Shown: positions 1 to 11,659 of the stretch, piece by piece | Numbering within the stretch: position 1 is the first letter of the stretch | Layout of the letters: each line of letters opens with the position of its first letter | Assembly: GCA_036924285.1 (NCBI GenBank) | Contig: JAYKYS010000019.1 | Coordinates: 4,650,001 to 4,714,000, forward strand | From: Asterella californica | Lineage: Eukaryota > Streptophyta > Marchantiopsida > Marchantiales > Aytoniaceae | Direction of reading: 5' to 3' | Length of the DNA stretch: 64,000 nucleotides | Program-made: the position numbers and the translations under genes | The notes under the pieces: generated by a model | What the model was told of the DNA's origin: nothing | Database searches by the model: none | The model's input: only the letters and a program-made list of their open reading frames with translations

Positions 1-503
1 TATAGCTAGGTCGTCTCTTCCAAAGGTCCAGCAAGGCAGACAACGAAAGTCACGAAACATCTGCCTACGTGTCTGGCTATGATTAAATTATTTATAATAT
101 TCTGAGATTAACTGCGCAGTTCATGCGCAACTATCAAAGGAGACGGATTCTTCTTTTCCCGGGCAGTCAACTGTGCGACTGACTGCGATAAACAGCAATG
201 TGAGTGCCCAACGAAACTCGAAGACAAGACTCAACGGATACAAAGAATATCCTTCCCCATGGGCTTGTACAATGAATTTTCTTTTTCTTATCAGAAAACG
301 TGTAAGTATTATAAAAATATATTTTAATAAGTTATTATAACAAATTATATTAATATAAATGATATATGTAACTAGTCTCGGAATAGCTAACTGATCCAGA
401 TATAAACCATAAGTGAAATCCGGGTTGATGCATTGCTAGGGGTATAAGTCCTAGACTGTAACTCTCAAAACGCGTCATTCTGGGAAGACACTGATTTGTA
501 TTT
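1..503. other. AT-rich intergenic sequence
   Basis: No reading frame, RNA gene or repeat unit that I can support is visible here. Composition is AT-rich with short runs of A and T. Confidence 0.5.
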
Positions 504-670
504 GTTAGAATATAAATTACATCTCATGTACACTTCTAAGTGTACATGAGATGAATATCCTCTATACTAGAAAACCAACTTTTCCTGCGGGAGAGTTAGA
601 ATATAAATTACATCTCATATACACTTCTAAGTGTACATGAGGTGAATATCCTCTATACTAAAAAACCAAC
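504..670. repeat. Direct duplication of a 76-bp unit that contains a palindrome
   Basis: Two copies (504-579 and 595-670) start with GTTAGAATATAAATTAC and end with AAAACCAAC or a close variant, 91 bp apart. Each carries an inverted repeat. In the first copy the arms are perfect 14-mers (520-533 and 540-553) around the loop TTCTAA. In the second copy each arm has one substitution. The second copy has therefore lost pairing, which is the decay pattern expected of an unselected hairpin rather than of a conserved RNA. Confidence 0.85.
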
Positions 671-1640
671 ACAGCAGAGTTCATCATTCCTCATAAAAGT
701 CTATAGCAGTCACTGAATCCTTTTACATTGAACCTAACTAAGACCAGCCCTTTTAAACCCACGGTATGAATATAAAAGCCTGAAAAAAAACATTCTCTTA
801 TAGTCGCAGTGTAGTTTGAGTCTCAAGAATGATTCTTTTCTGCTCCAAGGAACCCTGAATCTTCAGATTAACATTTCTAAGTCGATACTAAATAGTTTGT
901 TATGAGGTTAATCACAACTGTAAGGCTAGTCAAGAGCTCTCATTTTATTTTTGCTTTTGCAGATTCCATGTTGGGATGAAAACGTAATCACAAGAATTAT
1001 TTTCACTTAACAGTTCAATTTTTCATTTTCTAAAAGCGAACCCACAAAATGAGATATACTGGGTAATCAGTAGCACTTGTAGTCATACAAGGGTTTAAAG
1101 AACTAAACCACGTATGACCAAACTGTCCTGAAAAATCTTTGAATCGAAATTTCTTTTATCCAAACTTTTCTCTAAAATTTTGAACCGAACCAAACCGTTT
1201 AGAACCAAACTGTTTATAAGTATCTTCCATTGCATTATAAATGAATTTTTATCCTCCAAGAAAATAAACTTATTTGATACTATACTATTCAACTTATAAT
1301 CTAAATTTTATTATATATTAAAATTTAAAAATTATTATCATTAAATTATAATAACATTTTCTAGAGATTATAGAATAGCATAGTTTAAGGATCATTTATT
1401 TTGTGGACCAGAGCGTTTAAAAAACTAAATAAAATTATAACTAAATAAAACAAAACTATTTAAAACAAAATTATATATAAAATTTAAACCAAACCATTTC
1501 TGAACCGACCTTGATTTGAATCAAACTGTAATATACGTTAAGGTCCTGTACGGTCTGGTTAGACTAAATCGAGATGGACTCCTAATCATAGATATCAAAT
1601 AATACGAAGAGGAAGGTGAATATGCGTCAAAAGTGTACTT
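671..1640. other. AT-rich intergenic sequence
   Basis: Long A/T-rich stretch with only short chance reading frames. I see no conserved domain, RNA gene or terminal repeat. Confidence 0.5.
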
Positions 1641-2769
1641 TTCGGCGATGAGGAGAAACGGACAAGCTGGATGTACGCGAGTGTAAACACTTTCTCCCGG
1701 TAGGGTACGGCTGGGGTGTGGCCGCAGCGAGAAAGAGGGGCATATTATATGGTTCGAATTTGTGGATTAGGACTAGGTGTCAAAAGTTTTTTGTTTATTG
1801 TCTGGTTATCGCGTTTTCACTCTGTGTTGCTCGTCGAGGTGTGGCAAGGAGTGGCAGGATCCTGCTGCGAGAGGCTCCGTGCGGAGGTGCTTGGTGTCAG
1901 TCTGTCACGCAGCATAGATGGTTCGCAGCGGAGGCGGTGCGGGGACGCTGCTGCGAGAATCCGCTCGGTTTCTTTCGTTTTGGAGTTTGTGGCTTCTTTT
2001 GGTGCGCAGCAGAGACTGTGCGGGGACGCTGGTCTCGAGATTATTCGCTCTTCGCCTTGTTTCGTTTGGTGGTTTTCATTTTACGGCTCTCGCGGTGTGA
2101 TAAACTGACGATTTTCTCTTTTGGTTTCGAGGTTTTGGTTACTTCTCGTGTGGCAGCTTTTGGTGTCGGAAACAAGCAGCGGGAAAGAGGTGATTGGACG
2201 CTTGTTTCTTCAGTTTGTATCAGCGACAAATTGACAGTTCTGCCGTCAGTTTCTTCTTTCGCTGGGATCTTGATCGCTTGGGAGAGTCCCGGTAAATGAC
2301 TTGCGTGTCTTGTTTGACTGGACTGCGATGTTTATCGCTCGGGAGACTGACGATTTGCGTGCTAGTTTATTCTTACCGTCGCTAGGTCTCGGTGAGTCAA
2401 TTGCGTTTCTCTTCTCTTCTCTGGCTTTTTTTCGCACTTGTGGGTTTTCTCGTGTGGCTATTTTTTGGAAGGGCTCTTGTTCCGGGGTTTGTGCATGTTG
2501 TTGTTCTGGGCTCTGCAGAGGTGAGAACTCTCGCGAGTCGACAATCTACGTGCAATTTGCGTCTCGATGGCAATAGACGTCACCGTGTTGACACTACCAC
2601 GGGCTGTGACGGGAAGCGAGTCCGTGTCCATACTTGGAGGTATGTACTACTGGATTTAGGTATTCTGCTTCTTGCAGCAGGTGAAGTACCCTCTACGTTT
2701 TCTTGCTGCTCGTTGTATGTGTTGTTCGATGCAGCTTCGACTTTATGATGAGATAACTTTGGCGGGACC
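1641..2769. other. GC-richer tract upstream of the Rep-like frame, possible promoter/5' region
   Basis: Base composition changes sharply at about 1640, with many CpG dinucleotides and repeated GCGGGGACGCTG-type words (about 1937 and 2018). Overlapping small open frames exist in several phases. They look like by-products of GC-rich sequence, since none has a recognisable motif or consistent composition. Position suggests the promoter, leader or 5' exon region of the frame that starts near 2770. That is inference only. Confidence 0.3.
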
Positions 2770-2858
2770 ATGTCCTCAGATGATGATGACCTCCTCCTGC
2801 TTGTCATAGACTCCCTAGAGGCTGTAGAGAAAGCGAGCAAGGCCCTTCTCCTTCCCGT

Positions 2859-4169
2859 TGTCGCGCTACTTGGCGGCTACATGTTATATTTCTACTCCGA
2901 CGCTTGAGTTTAGTAGTTCTAGAAGTTAGCTTATATTACTTCTAGTCGTTTATGTATATGTTTGACACCTTTGCATACGGTGTTAACACTATTTTGAGTC
3001 TTAGTAGGTTGATTACCATGTTGATAGGGCTTAAGCTCATGGGTTGTATTTGCGTGTCGCCCATGCACGCTTTCTAGCTGATTTAAGTATAACTTAAATC
3101 AGCTAGAAAGCGTGCATGTCATTCGGGGCTGCGTGTCATTTTAAGTAATTTAAGTTTTACGCTGGCACTCTAGGGGGCTTGACGTGGTAGCCTATGAGTA
3201 AAACTAAGTTGCCACGTGGTTTAGGGTACTAAAGGACAACCAAGTGGAGCTATGAACTCCCATTGGTCCGCTTTTGTCTTTTGTTAAACTCTAAATTTAG
3301 AAATAGAGCTCTAGAGTGGAGTTCGAGCATTTGGTGAGGGATCTTCGAAATCTGAGAGCACAGGGAGGGAGGGCTCGTCATGCCAAGCACTTCCAGTGAA
3401 AATTTCGATCGATTTGAGTCAATAAAGACGGAGTTATGAGCAATTGAAGTTCGAATTGTGCTAGAATTGAATCACTTTTGTTGGATTTAGGGTTTTCAGT
3501 GTCACTCGCAGCAGATTTGAGGAAATTGCTTCAAAACTTCGAGGTTGTGTTCTCTGCCAGCAGGGCTACGATTTCACAAAACGTTTCATATTGATTGAGC
3601 AACTGAGTAATTCAGGGCGGCCGCTGAAGCTGAGGGGGTCTGAAAAGCTCTTAATCTAGAGCAGCGACTTCAGAGGAGGAGATCTGCAGTTCTGTGTACA
3701 TTCAGGAGTCCGAACTTCACAGGGATGTTCAGCACCCTGTAGACTGCAAATCCTGTAAGAAACTTCGAAATTGATCGAGCCAAACTCCTGTTATAGGTTG
3801 AAATAGCCAGCTAGGTACCAGAAATTGCCGTAGTTTTCTTGCTCAAAACTTTTCTGTTCATATCTCCGTGTTAGAATTTGATCTCAGGCTGAAATTTCGT
3901 CTGTGAGTTCAGTAGTACCTCATTTGCATGCAGGGGAAGTTTAGAGGTCTAAACCTTCATAGTTTTCCTCTCCGTGAGTGTCAAAGTTCACCGCCGGATC
4001 TTGTTACTGCCGGCTAGACCTGAATTTCGCCTTCTGGGTATATTACTAGATCTTACACATCTGTGTGAGTGTTTATAGCCCCTGCTGTAACCTGAAAGCC
4101 AACCTCTTGAGTGAACAACCACAGCCAGAAGCTCGGCGCTTTTCTAGGTAGGCGGATTACACTCCGACA
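2859..4169 (+). mobile_element. Solo LTR of the element II Ty3/Gypsy family with target duplication CCGT
   Basis: Begins TGTCG and ends CGACA, and matches along its length (inverted) the LTRs at 50626-51998 and 52381-53747. It is flanked by a perfect CCGT duplication (2855-2858 and 4170-4173). There is no internal region or second LTR beside it, so it is a solo LTR left by LTR-LTR recombination. It lies in the same transcriptional sense as the Rep-like frame it interrupts. It has diverged clearly from the other two copies and carries a private 27-bp inverted duplication at 3062-3118. Confidence 0.85.
3062..3118. repeat. Perfect 27-bp hairpin inside the solo LTR
   Basis: Arms 3062-3088 and 3092-3118 are exact reverse complements with the 3-nt loop ATA. 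The other two LTR copies of the family contain only the first arm at this place, so the second arm is a copy-specific inverted duplication. Confidence 0.9.
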
Positions 4170-5680
4170 CCGTGCAGCCAGAAGAGTCTTCAGATTCAAC
4201 AAGCAAGCTGAGCACCTTAGCCACCTTCGAACGGAACTGCTTGCTGAAAACTCTGCTTATTCCAGACACTGCTCCGAGGTTCCCTTTATACTCTAGCAAG
4301 TTTTCAATGATTAGTTTTGACTATAGCACACTACAGCTAACTTGTCGCTACATCTACCTGGACTTGCAATACTCCACGACTAGCGTGAACTTCCTGCTCA
4401 AGTTCGACTATGTGAAGATAGCAAAAATGTGCTATCCCTGTCCTTTGCACGTCCTGCCTATTGTAAGTTTAGCTCGACCCTACCGGTTCTTCTCTTATTC
4501 CCAAGATGGACTTTCGTTGTACTTGCGATAGGCGGTTTCAGATGTTTAGTTATCCAGCCTTCTTTGTCCGCGAAGGTGATAGTAAACGTTCAACTTTGCA
4601 CTGCCTTTAGAGACTTATTCATCTACCTTGCATTTATATCCAACTTGAGCCGTCCAACATCACACCAGCTTGGACCAGCAGTATGTCTCTGCGGAAACAG
4701 ACCAGAGCGAAGACACCGACATTGGAGTTGTCTGTGATAGTATGTCGGACGGGGAGTGACCTTGAGCTTTCTCTGTTCCCACTGCTTTCTAGTTTCTTGC
4801 ACAGGTAGTGTCTCTCGGGAATGTTCTCTACTGAACGAGGAGGTAGTCTGCTGCACTTGCATTTCCATGGCGTTCTATCTATCCACGGGAAATCTTGTCT
4901 AGAGGTGAAAAAGAAACTACTGCAAGCACTTGGATAGGAGCAGCAGCGTCCGCTTGGTGACGAGATCTGCGTGAAGCAACTCTCTAACAAAAGATTGCAC
5001 ACATTTGTGGACATGATTGGATACTGTATAAGGGATGAGAAACTCCAACATCATCATGTCGTGATGAAGAATATCACTGAGAGCATGTTGGCAGAAGGTA
5101 AGGAGTTGTTTATGTTGTTAGGAGCTGCAGATACAAAGAATCGCGTTGAACTGACTTACATGAATCTTTTACCTAGGACACTCCAGTTTAACAAGTACAA
5201 GAGCTCGCACCCTCTCTCCAACAGTCTGTCCCGCTGTCTCCGTCAGATGCTAGTTTCAGAGAAGTACTCAACTTCACCTAGGTGGATTATGCAGGCAGGT
5301 ATACAGAAGAAGCGATCGGACTCTTTGTGAGATTCTTTCATTAGACTGGAGCAGGTCACACTGGAGGACGTGAATAAAATTTTTTTTCATCTTTTTACTT
5401 TTTTTTTTCTTTTTTGACAATCGACCTTGCCGTCCACATTGAAGTCGTAGGTATTTTGAAACGCAGGAACGAGACGAGGATGAGCTATGCAGTAACGACG
5501 AGGAGCAATCAGACACGAAGCAGCCAACCGCGCAAGACGAGAAAGAGCAGCGGACTCTCCCAGACTTCATAGCTCTCGCCGATGTGCTGTTGAGGACCGG
5601 TCAGTCGGCAGCCACAATCGGCTTATCGAAGTTGATTAGTGACGGAACTGGAGCAGGAAGCAGCTGTAACGTGAGTAGAA

Positions 5681-6150
5681 GCAGCCATCACTTGTTATTT
5701 TTGCTGTGTACAGTATATGTAGTAACAACAAGTAGTCCACGTTGTTTTCAGCATTTACAGAGCCCATGTAGAGGGTCACTTTCACTTGCACTTTCACTGC
5801 TGTAGAGTGTCGCAGCTCCACCACATGTAAACTTACTAGGACATAAATACCAAGAACTGAGTTTACAGGAGTACGGAGTATATGCTTCCGAGCAGGCATT
5901 ATCTTCTGTTTGTCGAGAATAAAAGATTTTTTTACAATGCGTAAGATCCTTGTGTAGCACTAATTTTTATTTCTCCGAACGATCGATTTTGAGGAGACGA
6001 GGTACTCCGCGCTGGCATTTCAATCGCTCAGAACCACCCAAGCCGGAATGCTGTAGGTCCCCGCTGTACATAAGACGTTAAACCGAAAAATAATAAGCTG
6101 CAAAATGACACTTTCAGGCAAATGGTGAATATACAGCTTACATAACATTA
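5681..6150. other. Spacer between the Rep-like frame and element III
   Basis: No convincing reading frame. It may contain the 3' end of the Rep-like element, but I could not recognise a terminal structure. Confidence 0.4.
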
Positions 6151-6441
6151 TGTCATGTTAGTTTGGCTCCTCGGTTAGGTTAACCGAGTGCGGAGTGACG
6201 AATCTCGGTAGGGCCAATAGTGCCGTTAGGACGAGTTCTTGGGATGATCCACTAGGGGTATACTTCGCAGGTAGGGCTTGGAGGCCTTAGTTCTTCAAGT
6301 TGAGCCTTCAAGCTCCTAGCTATGGTGGATAGTCTTGGTGAGTGCAATCTGAAGTCTCTATGAGCACAGAGTGGATTTGGCTCGACTTTAGTGATTGTTT
6401 AATGCCCATTGGCATGGTGAGTGAGTACATACCATTTATCA
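6151..6441 (+). repeat. 5' LTR of element III (old Ty3/Gypsy)
   Basis: This 291-bp sequence recurs at 25796-26087 with roughly 90 percent identity by eye. Both begin TGTCA and end TTTATCA, giving TG..CA termini. It lies upstream of the gag remnant in the expected orientation. No primer-binding site beginning TGG directly follows it, so the inner border is less secure. Confidence 0.75.
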
Positions 6442-7890
6442 CTTGAAGAACTCAGATTGCGAGGTCTGATTGAGAGGTTTTAGGTCGTGGATTTCAGCCG
6501 GTGGTAGCTCCGGAGTGGACAGATCGTTGGTATCTTCATTTGCGAGTGCGTGCATGCACGAAGTGGTTCTTTTTGGTTGGATGATCGATCGCTGGGTGGA
6601 TTACTGTCGTTTGAATCTATCCTTGACCGATTTGGTGGCGAGTTAGTGCAGAAGCGCTGCTGGAATTTCTTGTGACGGGTTTTTGTGATCAATTTGAGGT
6701 CGGCAGAAGTGCGTCGACGGACGTCGAGTTGGCATGGGTCGACAATTTGTGGTGCTGAAGAGTGCAGTAGGTGCGAGCTGGGAAGACGATTCCAACGTAT
6801 CAAAAATAGAGACTTTGAGGAGCAAAGGTGCGTGAATGCGGAGGCGGAGCGGAGGTCGAGCTCGCCGCAAGCCAGCTTGCTGGCGTGCATGAGAGAGGTA
6901 TGCAAGTTTCAGTTGTGTGGGAAGTGTAAAACCAGTAGGTCATCCATCCGATCACTGTTTATGAACTTGCATATTTAACTTTGCAATCTTAGCTTTGGCT
7001 TTTACCACTAGATCAATAGCTCTTGGTGTCTTCTAGGGATGCATGCAAGTACTTATGGACTTGTTTAAGGTAGTAGGAGACCTTCTCGTATGTTCCTAGA
7101 GAGGTGGTAAGGCGACCCCACAGTATTAAGGGGAAGCCATAGTTGTGATAGTGTTTGTCTATACCGTAGAGACGCGTATGGAGGCAATTGGTGACAGTTG
7201 TCTTGGGTGAGCTAGTAGAGCTACCATGTAGATATTTTTGGAGCCACTAGAGGTGTGGACATCTAGTAAGTGATCTTAAGTATCAGTTATGACGGTTGGT
7301 GATCATATATTGTGCATGTGGTCACCGAAGAGGAGGCGTCAATCCGAGTGGGATTGGGTTTCTCTTTACGTGAATGTTTGAGTGTGGAGGGTTATCGTTT
7401 AGACTTCTTGTGGTTGGAACCCCTCCATATTTTGCTTCCTATTTATACGTCACGTTTGCTTGTGTTGGCGCTTGATTTCTGGAGTGAATTCACTTCAGTG
7501 TGCTGTCGATAGTGAGACTGGAGTTGCGGACCAGTCAAACTATCTTTGTTTTTCTCACGGTGCGGTTGGAGTGACGACCAACAGACCGTGAGAAGTTGCA
7601 TGTGGTGATGAAAGATACAGGTTGTCCTTATCTTGACCGTCCTAGTAGGAGATAAGTGAGCTCAGTAGGAGCGGGGTTATGCAAGTGGTGGTTACGATGA
7701 TGAAGGAGATTTCGACATTTTGGTTGGAGAGTGTGTTATTGAGATTCTATCATCACGGAGTTCTCTGGAGGTTCTGGTGAGGATTTTTCGGACAGTGGGT
7801 ATACACCGAGTGGGGTGAAGTACCGACTACCTACACCATTGCCGTCGGTTGTTCTAGAGGACGAGTCAGACGCAGATAGCATGTTTTCTG
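6442..7890 (+). other. Leader region of element III
   Basis: Non-coding by appearance. It lies between the 5' LTR and the first gag-like frame. Small open frames on both strands lack recognisable motifs. Confidence 0.45.
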
Positions 7891-9190
7891 TTGGTGAGTC
7901 CAGTGTCATCACACCATTGTTGTGAGACATGGACGAGATCTATGGGGTCACGAAAGGGCCTCGACGTTACTCAAGTACAGTGGGTGACTGAGCTGGATGA
8001 CTTCATCCAGGAGTTTGACAGTTGGTGCGATCTGCAGCAAATGCGGAACCCACATCTGTTTACACCCTTCATGGCGTGGAAGGGTTTGTTCCAACACTTG
8101 GAGGGACCGCCGATGGACGATTACCATGAGTTTTGGCGAGACTACAATGTGAAGATTGAGTTGTGGAGACAACATTGGTCTCTCAACTACATGTCTATCA
8201 CTACTGGCGCAGTTTGAGGAGGCGTAGTACCTATGAATTCGGATGCTAGTAGCAGTGGTACATCCATGGATGACGGAGTATCTACTACCGACGGTGCGTC
8301 CACTAGTAGTGGAGCAAGTGGTGGTGTGAGCAAGATACCACCAGGGTTTAACCCTGTGGTTCAGTTCTTCCAGTGTTTGAGGTAGAACTGTCAAGGTGTA
8401 CGGACCGACAAGTTGAGGAGTCTGCATGAGTTCTAGCTGAAGACTGGAGAGAGCCTACGCGAGACGTTTACTCGCATGGTGGAGGAGAGGGTGGTGGTTG
8501 CTGGGTTCAACAAGGAGACACCACATGAGACGACCATCTCTTCTCGAGGATCACAAGTTACGCAACAGCGTGGTGGTGATAAGGATCGTGCGGTGCAGTC
8601 ACGATCCCAAGGAGGTGTTGGAGGATTTGGTGGACAAAAGCCCATGCCGTCCTTCTTTAATCCGCAGCAAGCGAGTCCTTGCTGGACGTGTGATTGTCTT
8701 TATCAGCATAAAGACTGTCCACAAAGGAGAGATGGTTATGACACGTCAGAGACATCTCAAGCAGTACCTAGGTAATGTGAGCATTGCGGACGATCTGGTC
8801 ACAGTAGTGACTGTTGTTTTGGTCTCCATCTCGAGCTACGGCAAGGGAAGGCTGATCGTGGACAAGACGGAGGATCTCAGAGAGGCCATGATGGTCGAGC
8901 TGGAGGTAGAGGTCCAGCACCTTGGAGAGGACCAGTCGGTCCACCGCCTGCTACGACGTCAGAAGCAAGTATGACTGCTCGAACTGAGCGTTGGAGCAGA
9001 GGATAACTAGTATGGCTATGGTTCAGCGTACATCTGGTGGAACAAAAGCTTCCACGTCTTATGGAGGAGAAGGAGGTGACTTCGACTTCATGACTGGTGT
9101 GGCGTAGATTGAGACATCTGCGGTAGTGACTCGAGGTGCAGTACATGTCTCTGAACCATGAGGTGCGTCGGTGGAGTTGGATCCACAACA
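7891..9190 (+). pseudogene. gag: Element III gag remnant with two CCHC zinc knuckles
   Basis: Several broken pieces read on the plus strand. The first (about 7891-8217) has an aromatic-rich helical region typical of plant Gypsy gag (FDSWCDLQQM, HEFWRDYNVKIELW). A later piece (8476-8775) carries a degenerate cysteine cluster (CWTCDCLYQHKDC). After a single TAA (8773-8775) the same frame continues into a perfect CX2CX4HX4C knuckle, CEHCGRSGHSSDC, starting at 8776. Several in-frame stops show the gene is dead. The 3' part is cut off by the insertion of element I at 9194. Confidence 0.7.
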
Positions 9191-9193
9191 CGG

Positions 9194-11596
9194 TATCGTA
9201 TAACGTGTTTTTTTGTCTAGGAATACACGGGGTATATGGCTGTGCAGAGGTATGTGGATTGACAAGGTTGGATCTAGATCTGGATGTTTCCACTCAAATG
9301 TTTCACTATCTACTCTTCTAGCCTGAATGACCTTGTATCCACTCGTCTCAAGTTTAAAGCTTGCTACGATCCAAGGTTACGTATAGGTTGCATAAACTTG
9401 TTTTACAAACAGATCTTTTGTATTCTAACTAAAATACTCAGATCTGTATTATCTAACTGAAGTTATTCATCTATATCACTGGAAGCTTGACTTCTGAATA
9501 GCCCCCCAGCGACGCTAACTAGCCATCAATCCAACTATCACAACTTCATAGTACAATCAGAAGATACTAAGATCACTCAATCAACTTGATAGAGTATCGA
9601 TACAACTTGCTGTACACCCTGGTCTATCAAGTATTCCAGCAAGGTAAAACATGCATACTCCAAAACACTATTCAGATCTCAATATAGCATCAACGGCGGT
9701 AGTACCTGGCAGCTCCGAGAACCCAAACAACGGCTTAAGACTCATGGTGGCTCCGTTCTCCTTCATCACCAAGAGCTGAAATCAGCCCCACACCTTCCAA
9801 TGTCGAGTTGTATGCAGGTATGGCAGTTTCAGCAACAAACTCCTCTCCAAATTGCTCGAAATTGATCAAATTGACAATAGATGATATCGAAAAACCCGAA
9901 ACTGCTAATAACAGAAGTATTTTCGAACTTTGAGACCTCAGTCCTTCCAAACCACTCGACCAATGATGATCAAACTTCACAGGAAGCTTGATTGGACCCT
10001 TCACTCCTACCTTGAACAATTTTCAGGTCGAAATCTCAAACCAATTCTCAGATATGGATCAAACCGTAATATGTGCTAACTTCAGAGCTTTACAGACCCA
10101 GGTACATTTGATCCAAGATTCTGAACAAACTACTCAACCATTTGAGGTGAAACTTCCCAAGTATCTTACTGATAAGGCATGCTTCAATCCTGGAAAGTTT
10201 CACTCAGAAATTCGAGATAGAATTTAAGCAATAGCAACCTATCCATGGCTATCACAGTTCGCTGTCCCCGCCTTATCCCGTCTGCACTTCTCAACTTCAT
10301 CGGTCGGTTCAGAATCCAATTCGATCAAGAAACTGATGAAATTGATATCAAAACGACCAGCACGTTGTCAGCTCTCCAACCCAACAGACAGCTCCTCAAA
10401 ACTCCTCGAGAGTCTCTCGGAACAACCAGAAACGTAGCAGTAGGTACAAATTTCACCCCCCTCCACTCAATCGATCATAACGCGCTCATACTTTCATCAA
10501 ATCGATCGATTCTTCAGCCCAGATTGTAGCCCCGGTCGAGAGCTCTCCAACCATACCCTTCGTTTCACGAATGGACCTCTGAAGCCTCCAGAAACCACAG
10601 AAACGTCGCGAGGATCAGCTAGAACACCATTGGTCCAAAAGTGGACCAATAAGAGCAAAAAGAGCTTTACTTTTTGTCTTTTCTCCTCTTAACTTTTCCC
10701 TTAGAACGAAATTTTTACTCTCCAAGGAGACACAAGACATCAACAACACTGTAAGACCTCAGAAAATCCTTCAGATATGTCGATGGATTCTTCGCGGTCC
10801 GTAACTACACAGAAGCGCTCAACAAGAATGAAACCAGTGAGCCGCAGACTAATACAACGTCAATATTACAACCTGGAAACGTTCTACAATAAAAGGTACG
10901 ACAAAAAGAAATGGTGAAGCTATCACTCGATTGTAATATTCTTGCCCGAAGTTTCTCACGATCCAAGCCCCATGATTGATCTTCGGTCTGCATTGGCACC
11001 TTACATCGACCCAAAGGTTGAAAGGAACGTTCGATGGATAGTTGAGATCCATCGTTCCTCACAATAAAATGTACACCGTCATATCCCAAGTCTCTCCGTA
11101 TGTTACGATTGGAAGGATCACCGGAAGCTGTAACTCCATCACCCTCCCCATGAACTCATCACCAAAGTACGCAACTAACCACTGTCGAAAGTGATCGCGA
11201 TGGATGCAATGAAGCTTGATGTGAAACGGATTCGGGAAAGGAAGATCCGGAGCCGGTAACACACCTCCGTCCATAACCACCACTCCTGCAGTTCTTCACT
11301 CCTCCATGCAGACCACCGAGAACCCTTACGAATCACCCGCTGAGAGAGAATGCCGTATGAACCTTCGATCCATCATTTTATACACAAATGCGGCGACAAG
11401 GACCACTAAAGTGAACGCGCACAGATCGATGACTTGGCACGTTCCTCTACCGTGCGATCACTTAAACAGATAATCACAAACGTGGCGCTCATCACACCGT
11501 TCGGCGAGTTACGCGATACGGTTCACGAAACACGGAAAAGAAACACAACATAGGTTACACAGGAATTTCACACAGGAGCCGAACCACAACACGACA
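9194..11596 (-). repeat. 3' LTR of element I
   Basis: 2403 bp, nearly identical to 17600-19990. On the element strand it starts TGTCG directly after the polypurine tract. It contains a 12-bp segment near 10172 (AGGCATGCTTCA) that is absent from the 5' LTR. Open frames inside it are shared by both LTRs but have no recognisable domain. Confidence 0.93.
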
Positions 11597-11608
11597 TCCA
11601 CCCCTTCT
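11597..11608 (-). promoter_or_regulatory. Polypurine tract of element I
   Basis: On the minus strand AGAAGGGGTGGA lies immediately upstream of the 3' LTR start TGTCG, the position expected of the plus-strand DNA primer site. Confidence 0.8.
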
Positions 11609-11659
11609 AAACCTGCGCATCCTCTGGTATGCGTCAACACTCACAGGTTGTGGTCGGCA

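Larger units (their letters stand above)
2770..5660 (+). pseudogene. Degenerate Rep-type HUH endonuclease frame (Replitron-like mobile element candidate), interrupted by a solo LTR
   Basis: The frame begins at ATG 2770 with an acidic start (MSSDDDD). It is broken at 2858 by an LTR, and with one copy of the 4-bp target duplication discounted it continues in the same phase from 4174. A downstream frame (about 4500-5330) has HLHFH at 4854-4868, which fits the H-hydrophobic-H metal motif of HUH nucleases, followed 52 codons later by GYCIRDEK at 5019-5042, which resembles the YxxKD tyrosine motif of Rep proteins. Stops lie within this frame, including TAG 4935-4937 between the two motifs and TGA 5328-5330. 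A further open acidic stretch (about 5445-5680) may be the C-terminal region or another exon, with a T-rich tract just before it. The phase differs between the 5' and HUH parts, so introns or frameshifts intervene; GTAAGT near 4463 is a possible donor. Family knowledge: HUH plus Tyr nucleases without a visible helicase occur in Rep proteins and in Replitrons. A Helitron or an unrelated protein with a chance motif cannot be excluded. Confidence 0.45.

Noticed and set aside
504..670. CRISPR-like array from the palindromic repeats
   Set aside because: Only two units with no spacers of regular length, in a plant-type nuclear context.
1716..2748. Several overlapping open frames (up to about 190 codons) in the GC-rich tract
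   Set aside because: They lie in all phases with Arg/Ser/Cys-rich composition expected from GC-rich non-coding DNA, and none has a motif or a continuing exon.
9735..11283. Open frames of 60-95 codons inside the element I LTR, repeated at 18141-19677
   Set aside because: They are conserved only because the two LTRs are nearly identical; no domain is recognisable.
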